Shown: positions 1-8,963, counted from the first letter of the stretch. The stretch is DNA of 61,256 bases from Oscillospiraceae bacterium (GCA_031270605.1 JAISXG010000055.1:1-61256); one strand, 5' to 3'. Numbers and translations are program-made. The notes: generated by a model not told the origin, from the sequence alone.

Positions 1-834
1 AGTGTAACCCTTCGGAACGACAATGTCAAACCTGTTTTGATCCACAAATTTTTTGAGCGCCCGTTCAATGCCGCCCACATGAACGCCCCAGCCGTCTTTG
101 CTTCTGGGGTTTCCCAAAAAGACCTTTTGCGGGTCGGGGGAATAGCAGACCCCGTTTGACCAATAGGGCGTTCGGCCTTTGTCGAGGTAGTTGTCAATGA
201 ATTGCGCGGGCGTGACTTGAATGCCGTGGTAGCGCAGCAGAATGGCGGTCGCCACGCTTTCGCAGCCTGTGGGAAACGAGGGAAACTGGCAGATGGGTTT
301 TGCGTCGATGAACCAATATGCGGGAAGCGGCTGCGGCTCCGGTTCGGGCTCGGGCTGCGGCATTGTCGGGTAAACATAGTCCGCGGGAATCCCCGCAGAG
401 AGCCTCAGCGCGGCGCGTGCGTCCCATGCGGTTACTTTACCGTCCCGGTTGATGTCCGCAAGCGCAAAAGCCGCGTCATCACACGTTTCAAGCCGGGCAG
501 AAACGCGCAGGATGGTGCGCGCGTCGGCGGCCGTCAGCCGCCCGTCACCGTTTATGTCGCCGGGAACAGGTTCCGGCGGCGGCTCGGTGGTGGGTTCCCC
601 GGTCGTTGGCTCCTGTGTCGTGGGTTCCTCTGTTGCGGGCTCTTGTGCGGACGGTTCGGCTGCCGCCTGTGTGGACGGCTCATCAGAAGCCGGTTCGTCC
701 GCGATCGGCAGGGTGGTTTGCCCGGCCGCTTCCCCAACCGTTTCGTTCACGGCAAAGGCCTGGCTCCCGAAAAGCAGAACGAGCGCCAGCAAAACAGAGA
801 TGAAGCGAAGGGCTTTGTTTGAAAAACGCATCAT
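1..834 (-). CDS. Secreted dockerin type I / C39-like cysteine peptidase protein (partial)
   Basis: The gene runs off the left edge, so only the first 278 codons are seen. Residues 1-28 are a signal peptide (two Met, basic patch, hydrophobic core, AFA cleavage site). A Thr/Pro/Glu linker with EPTT repeats follows to about residue 90. Two dockerin-type calcium loops follow, GDINGDG at 92-98 and DINRDG from 127, each followed by a helix. After a second Pro/Glu linker a C39_2-like peptidase domain begins, with FPTGCES (candidate catalytic Cys191) and NYLDKG. Family knowledge: dockerins bind cohesins, and C39_2 domains occur in many secreted clostridial proteins of unknown substrate. The role is inferred: a cell-surface or cohesin-bound peptidase-like protein. 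The catalytic His/Asp lie outside the window. Confidence 0.85.
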   Translation of the reverse strand, partial: MMRFSNKALRFISVLLALVLLFGSQAFAVNETVGEAAGQTTLPIADEPASDEPSTQAAAEPSAQEPATEEPTTQEPTTGEPTTEPPPEPVPGDINGDGRLTAADARTILRVSARLETCDDAAFALADINRDGKVTAWDARAALRLSAGIPADYVYPTMPQPEPEPEPQPLPAYWFIDAKPICQFPSFPTGCESVATAILLRYHGIQVTPAQFIDNYLDKGRTPYWSNGVCYSPDPQKVFLGNPRSKDGWGVHVGGIERALKKFVDQNRFDIVVPKGYT

Positions 835-956
835 GTCACACTTCCGTAATTTTTATATTTCGTATATCTGATAGTAACATAAGACAGATCGCGGGTTCAA
901 GGGAATTTTGGCACCTGTAACCGGATTGTTATATTTGTAAAATTTATTGATATATG

Positions 957-985
957 TTGTTAATTTTTCTGAAATATGATACAAT
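957..985 (+). promoter_or_regulatory. Promoter of the metallophosphoesterase gene
   Basis: TTGTTA (957-962), a 17-bp spacer and TACAAT (980-985), preceded by TG to give an extended -10. It lies in the 331-bp gap between the divergent dockerin gene and the metallophosphoesterase and predicts a leader of about 170 nt. I see no recognisable riboswitch in the leader. Confidence 0.6.
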
Positions 986-1165
986 AGCGTCGCCATAATA
1001 ACAGGAATACGCCGTTTTTACGACGAATTTGCATAAAGAGTCGATTTTATAAAATGCTTGCAAAGTGCGTGAATCTTTGCCGCAGGCGTTTTTTCGGGGC
1101 TTTTATGCGGCGGCGGCCTGCATGCAAGCGGCATACTATTTAAAAACACGAAGGAGATGACATTT

Positions 1166-2497
1166 TTGCTTTTCGATTTGATGTTTAAAGGCAAAAGCTG
1201 GAAAAAGTTCTTTCTTTCCGTCTATGCCTCCATGCTGGGGCTTCTTTCATCCTTTAACCCCTCTGCCCGCATGATTGACATGCCCGAAGCGCCGAACGAT
1301 TTTGTTCCCGTCATGCGCTTCACGATCGCGAGCGATGTGCATATTCGTGACGAAGGGAATGAAGCGGAGCGTGAGCGGCTTGCCTTGATGATTCAAAAAA
1401 GCTATGAAATCGCCGAGGCGGACGGCAGCTATACCGCGTTGGACGCAGTGTGCTTCGCCGGCGACATCACAGACGCGGGCACGCGCTCGAGCTTTGAGGT
1501 GTTCAAGCAGATTTGTGAGGATAACATTCGCCAGGGAACCCTGTTTCTGCCCATGCTCGGCAACCACGATTTTAAGACAGAGGGCAAAAATACCCGCGAC
1601 GTGTTTGCGGAGATTTTTGAATACGGCCCCGATTTTCATGTTGCCGTCAACGGCGTGCATATCATCGCCTCGTCAAAAATCGGCGACAATGCGAGCCGCA
1701 ACCTGAAAAGCATGCATTGGCTGCGTGAGCAGCTTGACCAGGCAAAAAGCGATAACCCCGACAACCCGATTTTTGTCATTCAGCACGAGCATATTTTCAA
1801 CACGGTGTACGGCAGCTATAACTGGGGTGATATCGGGCTGAAGAACACGCTTTCGGCATATTCACAGGTTATTGACTTTTCGGGGCATTCCCATTACCCG
1901 ATCAACGACCCCCGCTCCATCTGGCAGGGCAAGTTCACAGCGCTCGGCACCGGCTCGCTTTCTTATTTTGAGCTCGAGGTGGACGGCGAGAGCGGCAAGT
2001 TCCCGCAAAACTACCGCGAGGCGGCGCAGATGTATGTGGTGGAGGTCGCGGCGAACGGCGCAACGCGGATTCGCTGCTATGACCTGATCAGCGACAGCTT
2101 TTTCGGTGAGACTTATTATATCGAAAAGCCGTCCGATCCCTCCACCTTTGCCTATAATGAGAAAAACAGAAAAGCGAAATCAATAGCGCCTGTTTTTCTT
2201 GAGGGAACACAAATCACGCCCGGTTTGCTGGAGAGCGGCGAAACCGCGCTGACCTTCCAGCAGGCCAAGGACGACCTGATTGTCCATAACTACCGCATTG
2301 CGGTCAAGGACGAAAAAGGAAATTATGTTTATGAGGACGCGTTCATCACCGATTATTTTCTTGTGGATTCTTCCGACACCTGCACCGTTAACGTCGGCCG
2401 GCTGGAAAGCGGCAAGGAATATTCCGTGAGCATTTCGGCCGAAAACGCGTTTGGGCAGCGTTCTTTGCCAATCACCGCAACCTTTACGGCACAATAA
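1166..2497 (+). CDS. Membrane-anchored calcineurin-like metallophosphoesterase
   Basis: Predicted dinuclear-metal phosphoesterase. Motifs are in the expected order: SDVH (Asp57, His59), AGD near residue 97, GNHD (132-135), HEH and GHSH (240-243). A basic stretch and hydrophobic segment at the N-terminus look like a signal anchor. The last 70 residues (YRIAVKDEKG... YSVSISAENAFG) resemble a fibronectin-III/Ig-like domain. An in-frame ATG at 1157 touches the AAGGAG ribosome-binding site (1151-1156) with no spacing, so the TTG at 1166, nine bases downstream, is the better start; an ATG at 1181 is possible. The substrate is unknown. The gene stands alone between its own promoter and a terminator. 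Confidence 0.85.
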   Translation: MLFDLMFKGKSWKKFFLSVYASMLGLLSSFNPSARMIDMPEAPNDFVPVMRFTIASDVHIRDEGNEAERERLALMIQKSYEIAEADGSYTALDAVCFAGDITDAGTRSSFEVFKQICEDNIRQGTLFLPMLGNHDFKTEGKNTRDVFAEIFEYGPDFHVAVNGVHIIASSKIGDNASRNLKSMHWLREQLDQAKSDNPDNPIFVIQHEHIFNTVYGSYNWGDIGLKNTLSAYSQVIDFSGHSHYPINDPRSIWQGKFTALGTGSLSYFELEVDGESGKFPQNYREAAQMYVVEVAANGATRIRCYDLISDSFFGETYYIEKPSDPSTFAYNEKNRKAKSIAPVFLEGTQITPGLLESGETALTFQQAKDDLIVHNYRIAVKDEKGNYVYEDAFITDYFLVDSSDTCTVNVGRLESGKEYSVSISAENAFGQRSLPITATFTAQ

Positions 2498-2540
2498 CGA
2501 ACCTAAGGAGCCATTGATTTAATCAGCGTTTCCCTAAAAC

Positions 2541-2585
2541 AAAAATCCGAATGCGTCGCTTGCAATGACGCATTCGGATTTTTTA
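2541..2585. terminator. Bidirectional rho-independent terminator
   Basis: A 12-bp perfect stem (ATCCGAATGCGTC / GACGCATTCGGAT) flanked by an A-run on the left and a T-run on the right. It sits between the convergent metallophosphoesterase and aspartokinase genes and can serve both. Confidence 0.85.
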
Positions 2586-2604
2586 TGAAACCGGCCGGTT
2601 AGAG

Positions 2605-3948
2605 TTAATCGAAAAATTCGTGATAAAGCGCGGCGACGGCGCGGCCGCAGTCCTTTGTGTCGACCGCAAAAATCATGCTGATTTCAGAAGCGCCCTGTGA
2701 GAGCATTTTGATGTTGATTTTATTGTCTGCGAAAGCCTTCGTTGTTCTTGCGGCAATGCCGATGTTGTTGAGCAGCTTTTCGCCCACAATCACAATCAGG
2801 CTCAAGTTTTTCTCAACCGAAAGCTCGTCAGTCTGCACCGCGTTTTGAATTTTCTCCACAATGCGGTCAAACTGGCCCTCTTTGAGCGCGGATTCCTTGA
2901 TGATCAGCGTGATGTCGTCAATGCCCGAAGGCAGGTGCTCGAACGAAACGCCCTCTTCTTCAAGAACAGAAAGGATGCGGCGCACATAGCCGATCTCACG
3001 GTTCATGAGCAGCTTGCGGATATTGATACAGCAAAAGTGGTCGTCGCTCGCGATGCCTGTGACCGGGTGCACGGTGTGCTCGTAGTCGTGCAAAATCAGC
3101 GAGCCCTCGCAGGAGGGATTGTTGACGTTGCGGATGTTGATCGGCACATTCGCGCGGTAAACGGGGGCCAGCGCCTCTTCCTGATACACATTGAAGCCCG
3201 AATAAGAAAGCTCGCGCATCTCGCGGTAGCTCAAATAGCGCACGGGCTTGGGATTCTTCACGATTTTGGGGCTGACGGAATAGACATAGTCCACATCCGT
3301 GAAGTTTTCATAAACCTCGGCCTTCACTGCGGCGGCGAGAATCGCGCCGGTGATGTCCGACCCGCCGCGGGGGAAGGTGACAATGTCGCCCTGCTTTGAA
3401 AAGCCGAAGAAGCCGGGGAAGATGCCGATGCCCTTGATATTCGCGAGCACCGAAAGGTTGTCATATGTTTCGTCAAGCACAACGGCGTTGCCGAACTGGT
3501 CGCTGAGTGTCATGCCGTATTCCCTGGGGCTGAGATAGCTTGCGTCGTGCCCGAGGCTTTTCAGATAAGCCGCGACAAACCGGGCGTTGTTGTCTTCACC
3601 CGCCGCTTTCATGGAATCCATGAGCTTCGACGGGTTCATAGCCGGGTCAAGGCGGCCGCGGATGTCTTTTTCAATGTCTTCCAGCACGCCTTCGACCTTC
3701 AGTTCGTCGGCCATGACGGAGAAACGGCGGATGATGTCCCGCAAGACCTTCTCATAGTCGCCGCCGTCTAAAAACGCGTTGACGCAGGCAATGAGCATGT
3801 CTGTCACTTTAATGTCGCCGTCATAAAACTTGCCGGGGGCGGAAACCACGATCAGCCGCCGCCGGGGGTCTGAGAGAATGATGTCACAGGTCTTTTTGAT
3901 TTGCTCCGCATTCGCGAGAGAAGACCCCCCGAATTTTGCTACCTTCAT
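2605..3948 (-). CDS. Aspartate kinase
   Basis: Catalyses ATP-dependent phosphorylation of aspartate, the first step towards lysine, threonine and methionine. The amino-acid-kinase motif KFGGSS is at residues 5-10 and VVSAPGK near 35. The mid-region FPRGGSDITGA is the conserved substrate/nucleotide loop, and two C-terminal ACT domains (from about 305) should give feedback control. At 447 aa it matches the monofunctional LysC/YclM type rather than the shorter alpha/beta type. Start ATG 3948 follows GGAAAGGA. The gene stands alone. A TATAAT-like -10 (4072-4077) overlaps the end of a MITE-like element, so expression may depend partly on that insertion (inference). I found no lysine riboswitch. 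Confidence 0.93.
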   Translation of the reverse strand: MKVAKFGGSSLANAEQIKKTCDIILSDPRRRLIVVSAPGKFYDGDIKVTDMLIACVNAFLDGGDYEKVLRDIIRRFSVMADELKVEGVLEDIEKDIRGRLDPAMNPSKLMDSMKAAGEDNNARFVAAYLKSLGHDASYLSPREYGMTLSDQFGNAVVLDETYDNLSVLANIKGIGIFPGFFGFSKQGDIVTFPRGGSDITGAILAAAVKAEVYENFTDVDYVYSVSPKIVKNPKPVRYLSYREMRELSYSGFNVYQEEALAPVYRANVPINIRNVNNPSCEGSLILHDYEHTVHPVTGIASDDHFCCINIRKLLMNREIGYVRRILSVLEEEGVSFEHLPSGIDDITLIIKESALKEGQFDRIVEKIQNAVQTDELSVEKNLSLIVIVGEKLLNNIGIAARTTKAFADNKINIKMLSQGASEISMIFAVDTKDCGRAVAALYHEFFD

Positions 3949-4073
3949 ATCCGATCAATCCTTTCCAAGAAGAAAAAATAAACAACCCCAAGGCCGTGCA
4001 TATCGCCGCATACACGGTCAGGCTATTGCGGCGGCGCGGTTATTGTCCTGCCGCCGCAGTTATCCATTTGTAT

Positions 4074-4248
4074 TATAGCCGATTAACTTGGAAATGAGCT
4101 AAAAGATTGCGAGGATATTTTTTATTTTGCCCGTGCACCGGTGCGCGTGCGCTCACCGCAGGCAGACTTTCTCCTGTCAAGGCGGGCAACATAGCAAAAT
4201 GAAAAATAGGCCGCAAGATTTAGCGCAGTTTCAAGTTAATTGGCTATA
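4074..4248. mobile_element. MITE-like element with 57-bp terminal inverted repeats
   Basis: The 175-bp element fills most of the gap between aspartokinase and thrS. Its ends begin TATAGCC(G/A)ATTAACTTG and stay about 80 percent complementary for 57 bp, up to ATTTTGC. The core contains the palindrome GCACCGGTGC. It encodes no protein. Flanking TA dinucleotides would fit a TA target duplication as in IS630/Tc1-type elements, but this cannot be proved from one copy. A 15-bp exact copy of the terminus recurs at 19183-19197. Confidence 0.65.
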
Positions 4249-4272
4249 TATTTCAGAGGGCTTGTTTCTGCC

Positions 4273-6219
4273 CTAATCAATCAGCTTTGTCGTCACATCC
4301 GCCAACTTATCGCTGATGAACGCCGGCACTTTCTGCGTGCCCACGTCGCCCACAGAGCGCTTGCGCACGGAAACCGTGCCCTCCTCGGCCTCTTTGTCGC
4401 CCACAACAAGCATATAGGGGATTCTTTCAAGCTGTGCCTCACGCAGCTTATAGCCGAGCTTTTCGCTGCGGTCGTCCACCGTTGCGCGGAAGCCGAACGA
4501 TTCAAGCTCCCGGCGCACTTCGCGCGCATACTCCTGATGCCTGTCGGCAATCGGCACCACGCGCACCTGCTCGGGGGCAAGCCACAGCGGGAACGCGCCC
4601 GCATATTTTTCGATCAGCAGCGCCAGTGTGCGCTCATAGCAGCCGATGGACGAGCGGTGGATGATATAGGGGTTTTTCTTGGAGCCATCTGCGTCCACAT
4701 ATTCCATGCCGAACTTTTCGGCCAGCATCATGTCGATCTGGATCGTAATGAGCGTGTCCTCTTTACCGTGGACATTCTTGATTTGAATGTCAAGCTTCGG
4801 GCCGTAGAACGCCGCTTCGCCCACACCGATCTTGTAGTCGATGCCGAGATGGTCAAGGATTTTGCCCATCACGCTTTGTGCCGTGTCCCACTGCTCTTTT
4901 GTGCCGATATATTTTTCTTTATCCTCCGGGTCCCACTGTGAGAAGCGGTAGGAAACATCCTCATAAAGCCCCAGCGTTTTGAGCATATAAATGGCGATGT
5001 CAAGGCAGCCGCGGAATTCGCCTTCAACCTGCTCGGGCGTGCACATCAGATGCCCTTCGGAGAGCGTGAACTGCCGCACGCGGATCAGCCCGTGCATCTC
5101 GCCGCTTGCCTCGTTGCGGAAGAGCGTGGATGTTTCATTGTAGCGAATCGGCAAGTCCCTGTAGGAACGGCTCTTTGTGAGATAGGCCTGATACTGGAAC
5201 GGGCAGGTCATCGGCCGCAGCGCCAGCACCTCTTCCGTTTCTTCGTCGCCGTGCTCAAGCACAAACATGCCGTCACGGTAATGGTCCCAATGGCCCGAAA
5301 TTTTGTAGATGTCACTCTTGCCCATATACGGTGTTTTCGTCAGCTCCCAGCCGCGCTTTTGCTCTTCGTCCTCGACAAAACGCTGCAAAATCTGCATGAC
5401 GCGCGCACCCTTGGGCAGCAGAATCGGCAGCCCCTGACCCACAAGCTCTGAGGTCGTGAAATAACCAAGCTCGCGCCCGAGCTTGTTGTGGTCGCGCTTT
5501 TTCGCTTCTTCAAGCGCCGCGAGGTGCGCGTCAAGGTCGGCCTGCTTTGTGAACGAAATACCGTAAATGCGCTGCAGCATTTTATTTTTCGAGTCGCCGC
5601 GCCAATAGGCGCCCGTGCTCGCAGTGAGCTTGACGGCTTTCACTCTGCCTGTATCGGGCAGATGGGGGCCGGCGCACAGGTCGACAAAGTCGCCCTGTTT
5701 ATAAAACGAAATCAGCTCGCCCTTGCCCGCGTGCTCCGCGATCAGCTCGGCTTTATAAATCTCACCCTGTTCGTTCACAAGCTTGAGCGCTTCATCCGCA
5801 GGAAGTTCAAAACGCGTGATTTCCAGCGACTCCTTGACGATTGCTTTCATTTCGGCTTCTATTTTCTCTAATATCTCCTGCGAAAACGAGGTGTCGCAGT
5901 CAATGTCATAATAAAACCCGTTGTCGATCGCCGGGCCGATGGCAAGCTTCGCGGCGGGATAAAGCCGCTTGACCGCCTGCGCGAGAATGTGCGAGGACGT
6001 GTGCCAGAAGGCATGCTTACCCCCCGCTTCTTCAAACGTCAAAATCTCAAGCGCGCAGTCCTCTTGAAGCGGTGTGCGCAAATCAAACACCTTGCCGCCG
6101 ATTTTGCAGGCGCATGCGGCCTTATAAAGCCCCGCGCCGAGTGATTTTGCCACTTCAAGCGCAGTTGTGCCGCGCTCATATTCTTTTATGACGCCGCCTT
6201 TTAATTCCACTCTAATCAT
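4273..6219 (-). CDS. thrS: Threonyl-tRNA synthetase
   Basis: Charges tRNA-Thr. Domain order is as in bacterial ThrRS: TGS domain (1-62), editing domain with HxxxH (His73, His77), class II catalytic core with zinc-ligand region MTCPFQYQ and motif 2 FRNEASGEMHGL, then the anticodon-binding domain (from about 550). Its 648 aa are normal. ATG 6219 follows AGGAGG; an upstream in-frame extension lies inside the T-box leader and is rejected. Transcription is controlled by the leader described separately. The gene is monocistronic. Confidence 0.97.
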   Translation of the reverse strand: MIRVELKGGVIKEYERGTTALEVAKSLGAGLYKAACACKIGGKVFDLRTPLQEDCALEILTFEEAGGKHAFWHTSSHILAQAVKRLYPAAKLAIGPAIDNGFYYDIDCDTSFSQEILEKIEAEMKAIVKESLEITRFELPADEALKLVNEQGEIYKAELIAEHAGKGELISFYKQGDFVDLCAGPHLPDTGRVKAVKLTASTGAYWRGDSKNKMLQRIYGISFTKQADLDAHLAALEEAKKRDHNKLGRELGYFTTSELVGQGLPILLPKGARVMQILQRFVEDEEQKRGWELTKTPYMGKSDIYKISGHWDHYRDGMFVLEHGDEETEEVLALRPMTCPFQYQAYLTKSRSYRDLPIRYNETSTLFRNEASGEMHGLIRVRQFTLSEGHLMCTPEQVEGEFRGCLDIAIYMLKTLGLYEDVSYRFSQWDPEDKEKYIGTKEQWDTAQSVMGKILDHLGIDYKIGVGEAAFYGPKLDIQIKNVHGKEDTLITIQIDMMLAEKFGMEYVDADGSKKNPYIIHRSSIGCYERTLALLIEKYAGAFPLWLAPEQVRVVPIADRHQEYAREVRRELESFGFRATVDDRSEKLGYKLREAQLERIPYMLVVGDKEAEEGTVSVRKRSVGDVGTQKVPAFISDKLADVTTKLID

Positions 6220-6287
6220 TATAATCCTCCTGTTCTTTCGAAAAAGGTTCCGTACCTTGCCGGCAGAGCACAATTATGAACATAAAA

Positions 6288-6558
6288 AAAGCCCACCCCA
6301 CAAAACATGGGATGAAGCTAAAAACTCCACGGTTCCACCCAAATTCGAAACATTCGTTTCGCACTCGAAGAGCCTTAACGCGGCAAACGGCGGCCTTGAC
6401 CAAAAACATCTTTGTTTTCAACCGCTCTCTGCAGTGGTTTCCATCACTTCTTCTCCGCCGCGGCTTTCAGCCGGTGACCGCGGCTCTCTGCTGAGCTGCA
6501 AAGCATGGCGCCTGCATCATTGAGTTATTATATGATTTCATTAGTATATGCTGATTTC
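6288..6558 (-). promoter_or_regulatory. T-box leader (tRNA-Thr responsive) of thrS
   Basis: The antiterminator T-box core GGGTGGAACCGTGG is at 6327-6340 (minus strand). It is followed by a terminator stem (CATCCCA / TGGGGTG) and a T7 run at 6288-6318. Upstream is a stem I region with an AGAGAGCCGCGG/CCGCGG helix. GATGGAAACCACT is the likely specifier loop, and ACC (6436-6438) is a Thr codon, which matches the downstream gene. Established mechanism: uncharged cognate tRNA binding stabilises the antiterminator. The specifier choice is my inference. Confidence 0.9.
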
Positions 6559-6564
6559 CAGTTG

Positions 6565-6593
6565 ATGATAACACAAATTAAAAAAAATGTCAA
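6565..6593 (-). promoter_or_regulatory. Promoter of T-box/thrS
   Basis: TTGACA (6588-6593), a 17-bp spacer and TATCAT (6565-6570), reading leftwards into the T-box leader. The spacing predicts a start near 6558. Confidence 0.75.
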
Positions 6594-6603
6594 GAAAAAG
6601 ATG

Positions 6604-6634
6604 CAGGAAAAACAGGTGAATCCTGTTTTTCCTG
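6604..6634 (-). terminator. Terminator of the reductase/HAD/nitroreductase operon
   Basis: Perfect 13-bp stem (CAGGAAAAACAGG / CCTGTTTTTCCTG) with a 5-nt loop. In the minus direction it is followed by T-rich sequence. It lies 55 bp past the nitroreductase stop. Confidence 0.75.
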
Positions 6635-6688
6635 GTTTCTTTTTTCAATTTTATGTCGGTCAACTGGAGAATATCAGTGGCTCCTTAA

Positions 6689-7411
6689 TTATGATAAAAC
6701 CGTGCCTATATATTGATAGCCCTTTTTGCTTTTTTCAGGCGTTTGCGCGAAAGAAAACGGCTTGCCCATGTGCTCTGTCGCCACCTTCAAATGGCAAAGC
6801 GCAATGCCGCTGTCAATCAAATTCAACCTGTCAAATACCGCGGCCTTCACCGGGTTCAATTTCACGCGGAACACATCAACCGCCCCGTCCGAACAGGAGA
6901 AAAACCACGGCTGGGCGTTTGCGGCCGAGGGCGCAAGCCAGGCGGCCTCAAGGCGCCCGTCGCCGCCCTCTGCAACCTCGGCAAGGGGCTTGCGCTTGAA
7001 CTCCGAAACATCCTTGCGGTGCAGGGTTTGGTTCGGCTCGCCGAAAGCAAACATCATAATAAACGCAAGACCGTCCTTTTCTTTCATCCTGGGCTTCGCC
7101 ATGCCAAGCCAGCAGGCGCCCAAGCCCGTCGCGGACAAATACAAATCCATCTGCTGCATTAAAAAGCCCGCATTGAGGTAATGACTCTCTTTTTCTTCTG
7201 AATAAAACGCGAGATATTGCGGCGCATCGATCGCAAACAAGCCGTTGACGCTCTCATTTTTGATGATTCCAAAGCTTGTTTTGATTTCGGGAAAAAGCGG
7301 CGTCAAGGCCCGGGAATACTGCAATATTTCCTCCAGCCGCGCGTCGTCAAGCGGTGTTTCTTTATAATGGCGAATAGATTTGCGTTTGAAGATAACGTCA
7401 TAAAACTCCAT
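6689..7411 (-). CDS. Nitroreductase family protein
   Basis: 240 aa. The N-terminus (YDVIFKRKSIRHYKE) carries the Arg/Ser/Arg FMN-phosphate signature of nitroreductases. The middle (LMQQMDLYLSATGLGACWLGM) is the conserved helix and loop that cover FMN, and the C-terminal part is of the 'putative TM nitroreductase' subtype. It probably uses FMN and NAD(P)H to reduce nitro-, quinone- or enoate-type compounds; the substrate is unknown. It is the third gene of a minus-strand operon, 48 bp after the HAD gene, with a flavodoxin-like reductase at the front. This suggests a shared detoxification or redox role (inference). Confidence 0.85.
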   Translation of the reverse strand: MEFYDVIFKRKSIRHYKETPLDDARLEEILQYSRALTPLFPEIKTSFGIIKNESVNGLFAIDAPQYLAFYSEEKESHYLNAGFLMQQMDLYLSATGLGACWLGMAKPRMKEKDGLAFIMMFAFGEPNQTLHRKDVSEFKRKPLAEVAEGGDGRLEAAWLAPSAANAQPWFFSCSDGAVDVFRVKLNPVKAAVFDRLNLIDSGIALCHLKVATEHMGKPFSFAQTPEKSKKGYQYIGTVLS

Positions 7412-7459
7412 AAAAACAGTCCTTTCTGCCCGATACTATTCAAATTGATTCTTTGCTGT

Positions 7460-8167
7460 TTATGTTTGATTCATCCTTTGCACGAGTGTTAGCACATCGT
7501 CAAGGTTGTGCACTGTGGGATAAGGCGCGGCGACATGCCGCTCGCCCCGGTTCATCAAAACCGGCGTCATGCCGCAGTGCTCCGCATTGGCAAGATTGGC
7601 TGGTGAATCGTCCACAAACGCAATCTCCCCGGCGGGTGCGCCCATTTTTGCAAGAGCAATTTCAAACAATCTTACGCCCTGTTTTGTTTCATTATGCTCG
7701 CACGAAAGCACCATGTGGTCAAAACAGCCGCTGATGCCTTTTTCGTCAAGCGTATCGCGCAGGGACGGCCATGTGTCAGACAGCAGCGAGATGCGGTATT
7801 TCGTTTTCAGCCGCAGCAGGCCATAGGGCACATCGTCATAAAACCGCACCTTGTTCGGATTCAAAACAAGGTCGCGCCCCAGCCGCCCGCACAACGCGTC
7901 GTCACACGCGAAACCGAATGCATGAAGAAAAATGCGAAAAAACTCTGAAAACTGTGCGATCTCTTCTTCAAGCGTGTGCAGCAAATGGTTTTGGTTGAGG
8001 AACTGATAAGCTGTTTGAAAAGCCAGCTCTTTCTTCACAGGATCGGCCTCAAGCGCCAAAAACAGTTCTTCACCGAGAATACCACGGGTTTTGGGAGTTT
8101 GAAACCAGCTGCCGCTTGTGGGGTGGGCAAGCACATTGCCATAGTCAAGCAAAACGGTGGTGATCAT
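7460..8167 (-). CDS. HAD-superfamily hydrolase
   Basis: Phosphatase-like enzyme of the HAD IA group, 235 aa. Motif I is LLDYGNV (Asp8), with Gly in place of the usual second Asp, as in YihX-like proteins. Motif II is LLSDTW (Ser/Thr), a Lys region follows, and the metal motif is FVDDSPANL near 172. ATG 8167 is preceded by GGGGGAGG, which supports this start over an in-frame ATG 12 codons upstream. The substrate cannot be told. It lies 35 bp behind the flavodoxin-like gene and 48 bp ahead of the nitroreductase. Confidence 0.85.
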   Translation of the reverse strand: MITTVLLDYGNVLAHPTSGSWFQTPKTRGILGEELFLALEADPVKKELAFQTAYQFLNQNHLLHTLEEEIAQFSEFFRIFLHAFGFACDDALCGRLGRDLVLNPNKVRFYDDVPYGLLRLKTKYRISLLSDTWPSLRDTLDEKGISGCFDHMVLSCEHNETKQGVRLFEIALAKMGAPAGEIAFVDDSPANLANAEHCGMTPVLMNRGERHVAAPYPTVHNLDDVLTLVQRMNQT

Positions 8168-8202
8168 AGCGTCCTCCCCCAAACGCGAAAGTATGATTTG
8201 CA

Positions 8203-8808
8203 TTATTCATCCGCATGGATTTTTTGCAGCAGCCAAACGAGATTCTCGCCAAGCCGCCGCATGGTGCGCATGCCCTCGTCATCCTTTTCATAGTCCCCCG
8301 GCCTGAGGCTCAGGCTCATGTTCCAATAGGTGCTGCCGGGCAGGATCATATCGTTCATCAACAAAAAATTCTGCATGGTGCCAAGCGTTGTCAGTGCGCC
8401 CGCGCGCCGCACGGCGCAAACCGCCGCGCCGACCTTGCGCCCGAACGGCTTGCCTGTCCTCGCCGCAATGAAGCCGCAGCGGTCAATCACCGCCTTCATT
8501 TCGGGCGAAACATCAGAAAAATAGGTCGGCGAGCCGAGCACAATCGCATCAGCCCCCAGCATCAAAGGATAAAGCTCGTTCATCCAGTCGTCAATCGCGC
8601 AGCGCCCCGGGTGCCGCTCACAGCCCCCGCAGGCCATGCAGCCGCGCACGGGCCGGCCCCCTGCCTGAAAAACAGCCGTTTCCATGCCCGCCTCTTCGCA
8701 AACCGAAAGCACCGAGCGCAGCATGTGCGCCGTGTTGCCGCCCGGATGCGGGCTGCCGTTGATCGCAAGCACGTTCAAAATGCATTCCCCTTTTCTCTTT
8801 TGAGGCAT
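8203..8808 (-). CDS. Flavodoxin-fold NAD(P)H-dependent FMN reductase
   Basis: About 201 aa, of the WrbA/iron-sulfur-flavoprotein group. AINGSPHPGGNT is the FMN phosphate loop, GSPTYFSDVSPEMK the second flavin contact. A cysteine cluster (GCMACGGC...GRC) lies between them, as in many clostridial multimeric flavodoxin-like proteins. The chosen ATG 8808 follows AGAGGTG; a TTG inside, behind AAAGGGGA, would give the more usual N-terminus and is a real alternative. First gene of a three-gene operon, so it may pass electrons to the same pathway as the nitroreductase (inference). Confidence 0.85.
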   Translation of the reverse strand: MPQKRKGECILNVLAINGSPHPGGNTAHMLRSVLSVCEEAGMETAVFQAGGRPVRGCMACGGCERHPGRCAIDDWMNELYPLMLGADAIVLGSPTYFSDVSPEMKAVIDRCGFIAARTGKPFGRKVGAAVCAVRRAGALTTLGTMQNFLLMNDMILPGSTYWNMSLSLRPGDYEKDDEGMRTMRRLGENLVWLLQKIHADE

Positions 8809-8963
8809 ATCACACCTCTTTAATATGAATATAACACAGATAAAAAAGCAGGTCAACAGAACTTTATAAAAAGAATGGGCAAAACAGGCGGCACGCTGAC
8901 AGCGGGGGCTTTGTTTTTTGAAGCTCTCTTTTACAGCTATTGTTTTAAGCGAAAAAACAAAAC

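Noticed and set aside
202-822. Plus-strand frame opposite the dockerin gene
   Set aside because: Arg/Gly-rich antisense product of the Thr/Pro/Glu linker. The minus strand shows a signal peptide and dockerin motifs.
3949-4272. Lysine riboswitch upstream of aspartokinase
   Set aside because: The gap shows an inverted-repeat element and no lysine-riboswitch core or terminator/antiterminator pair.
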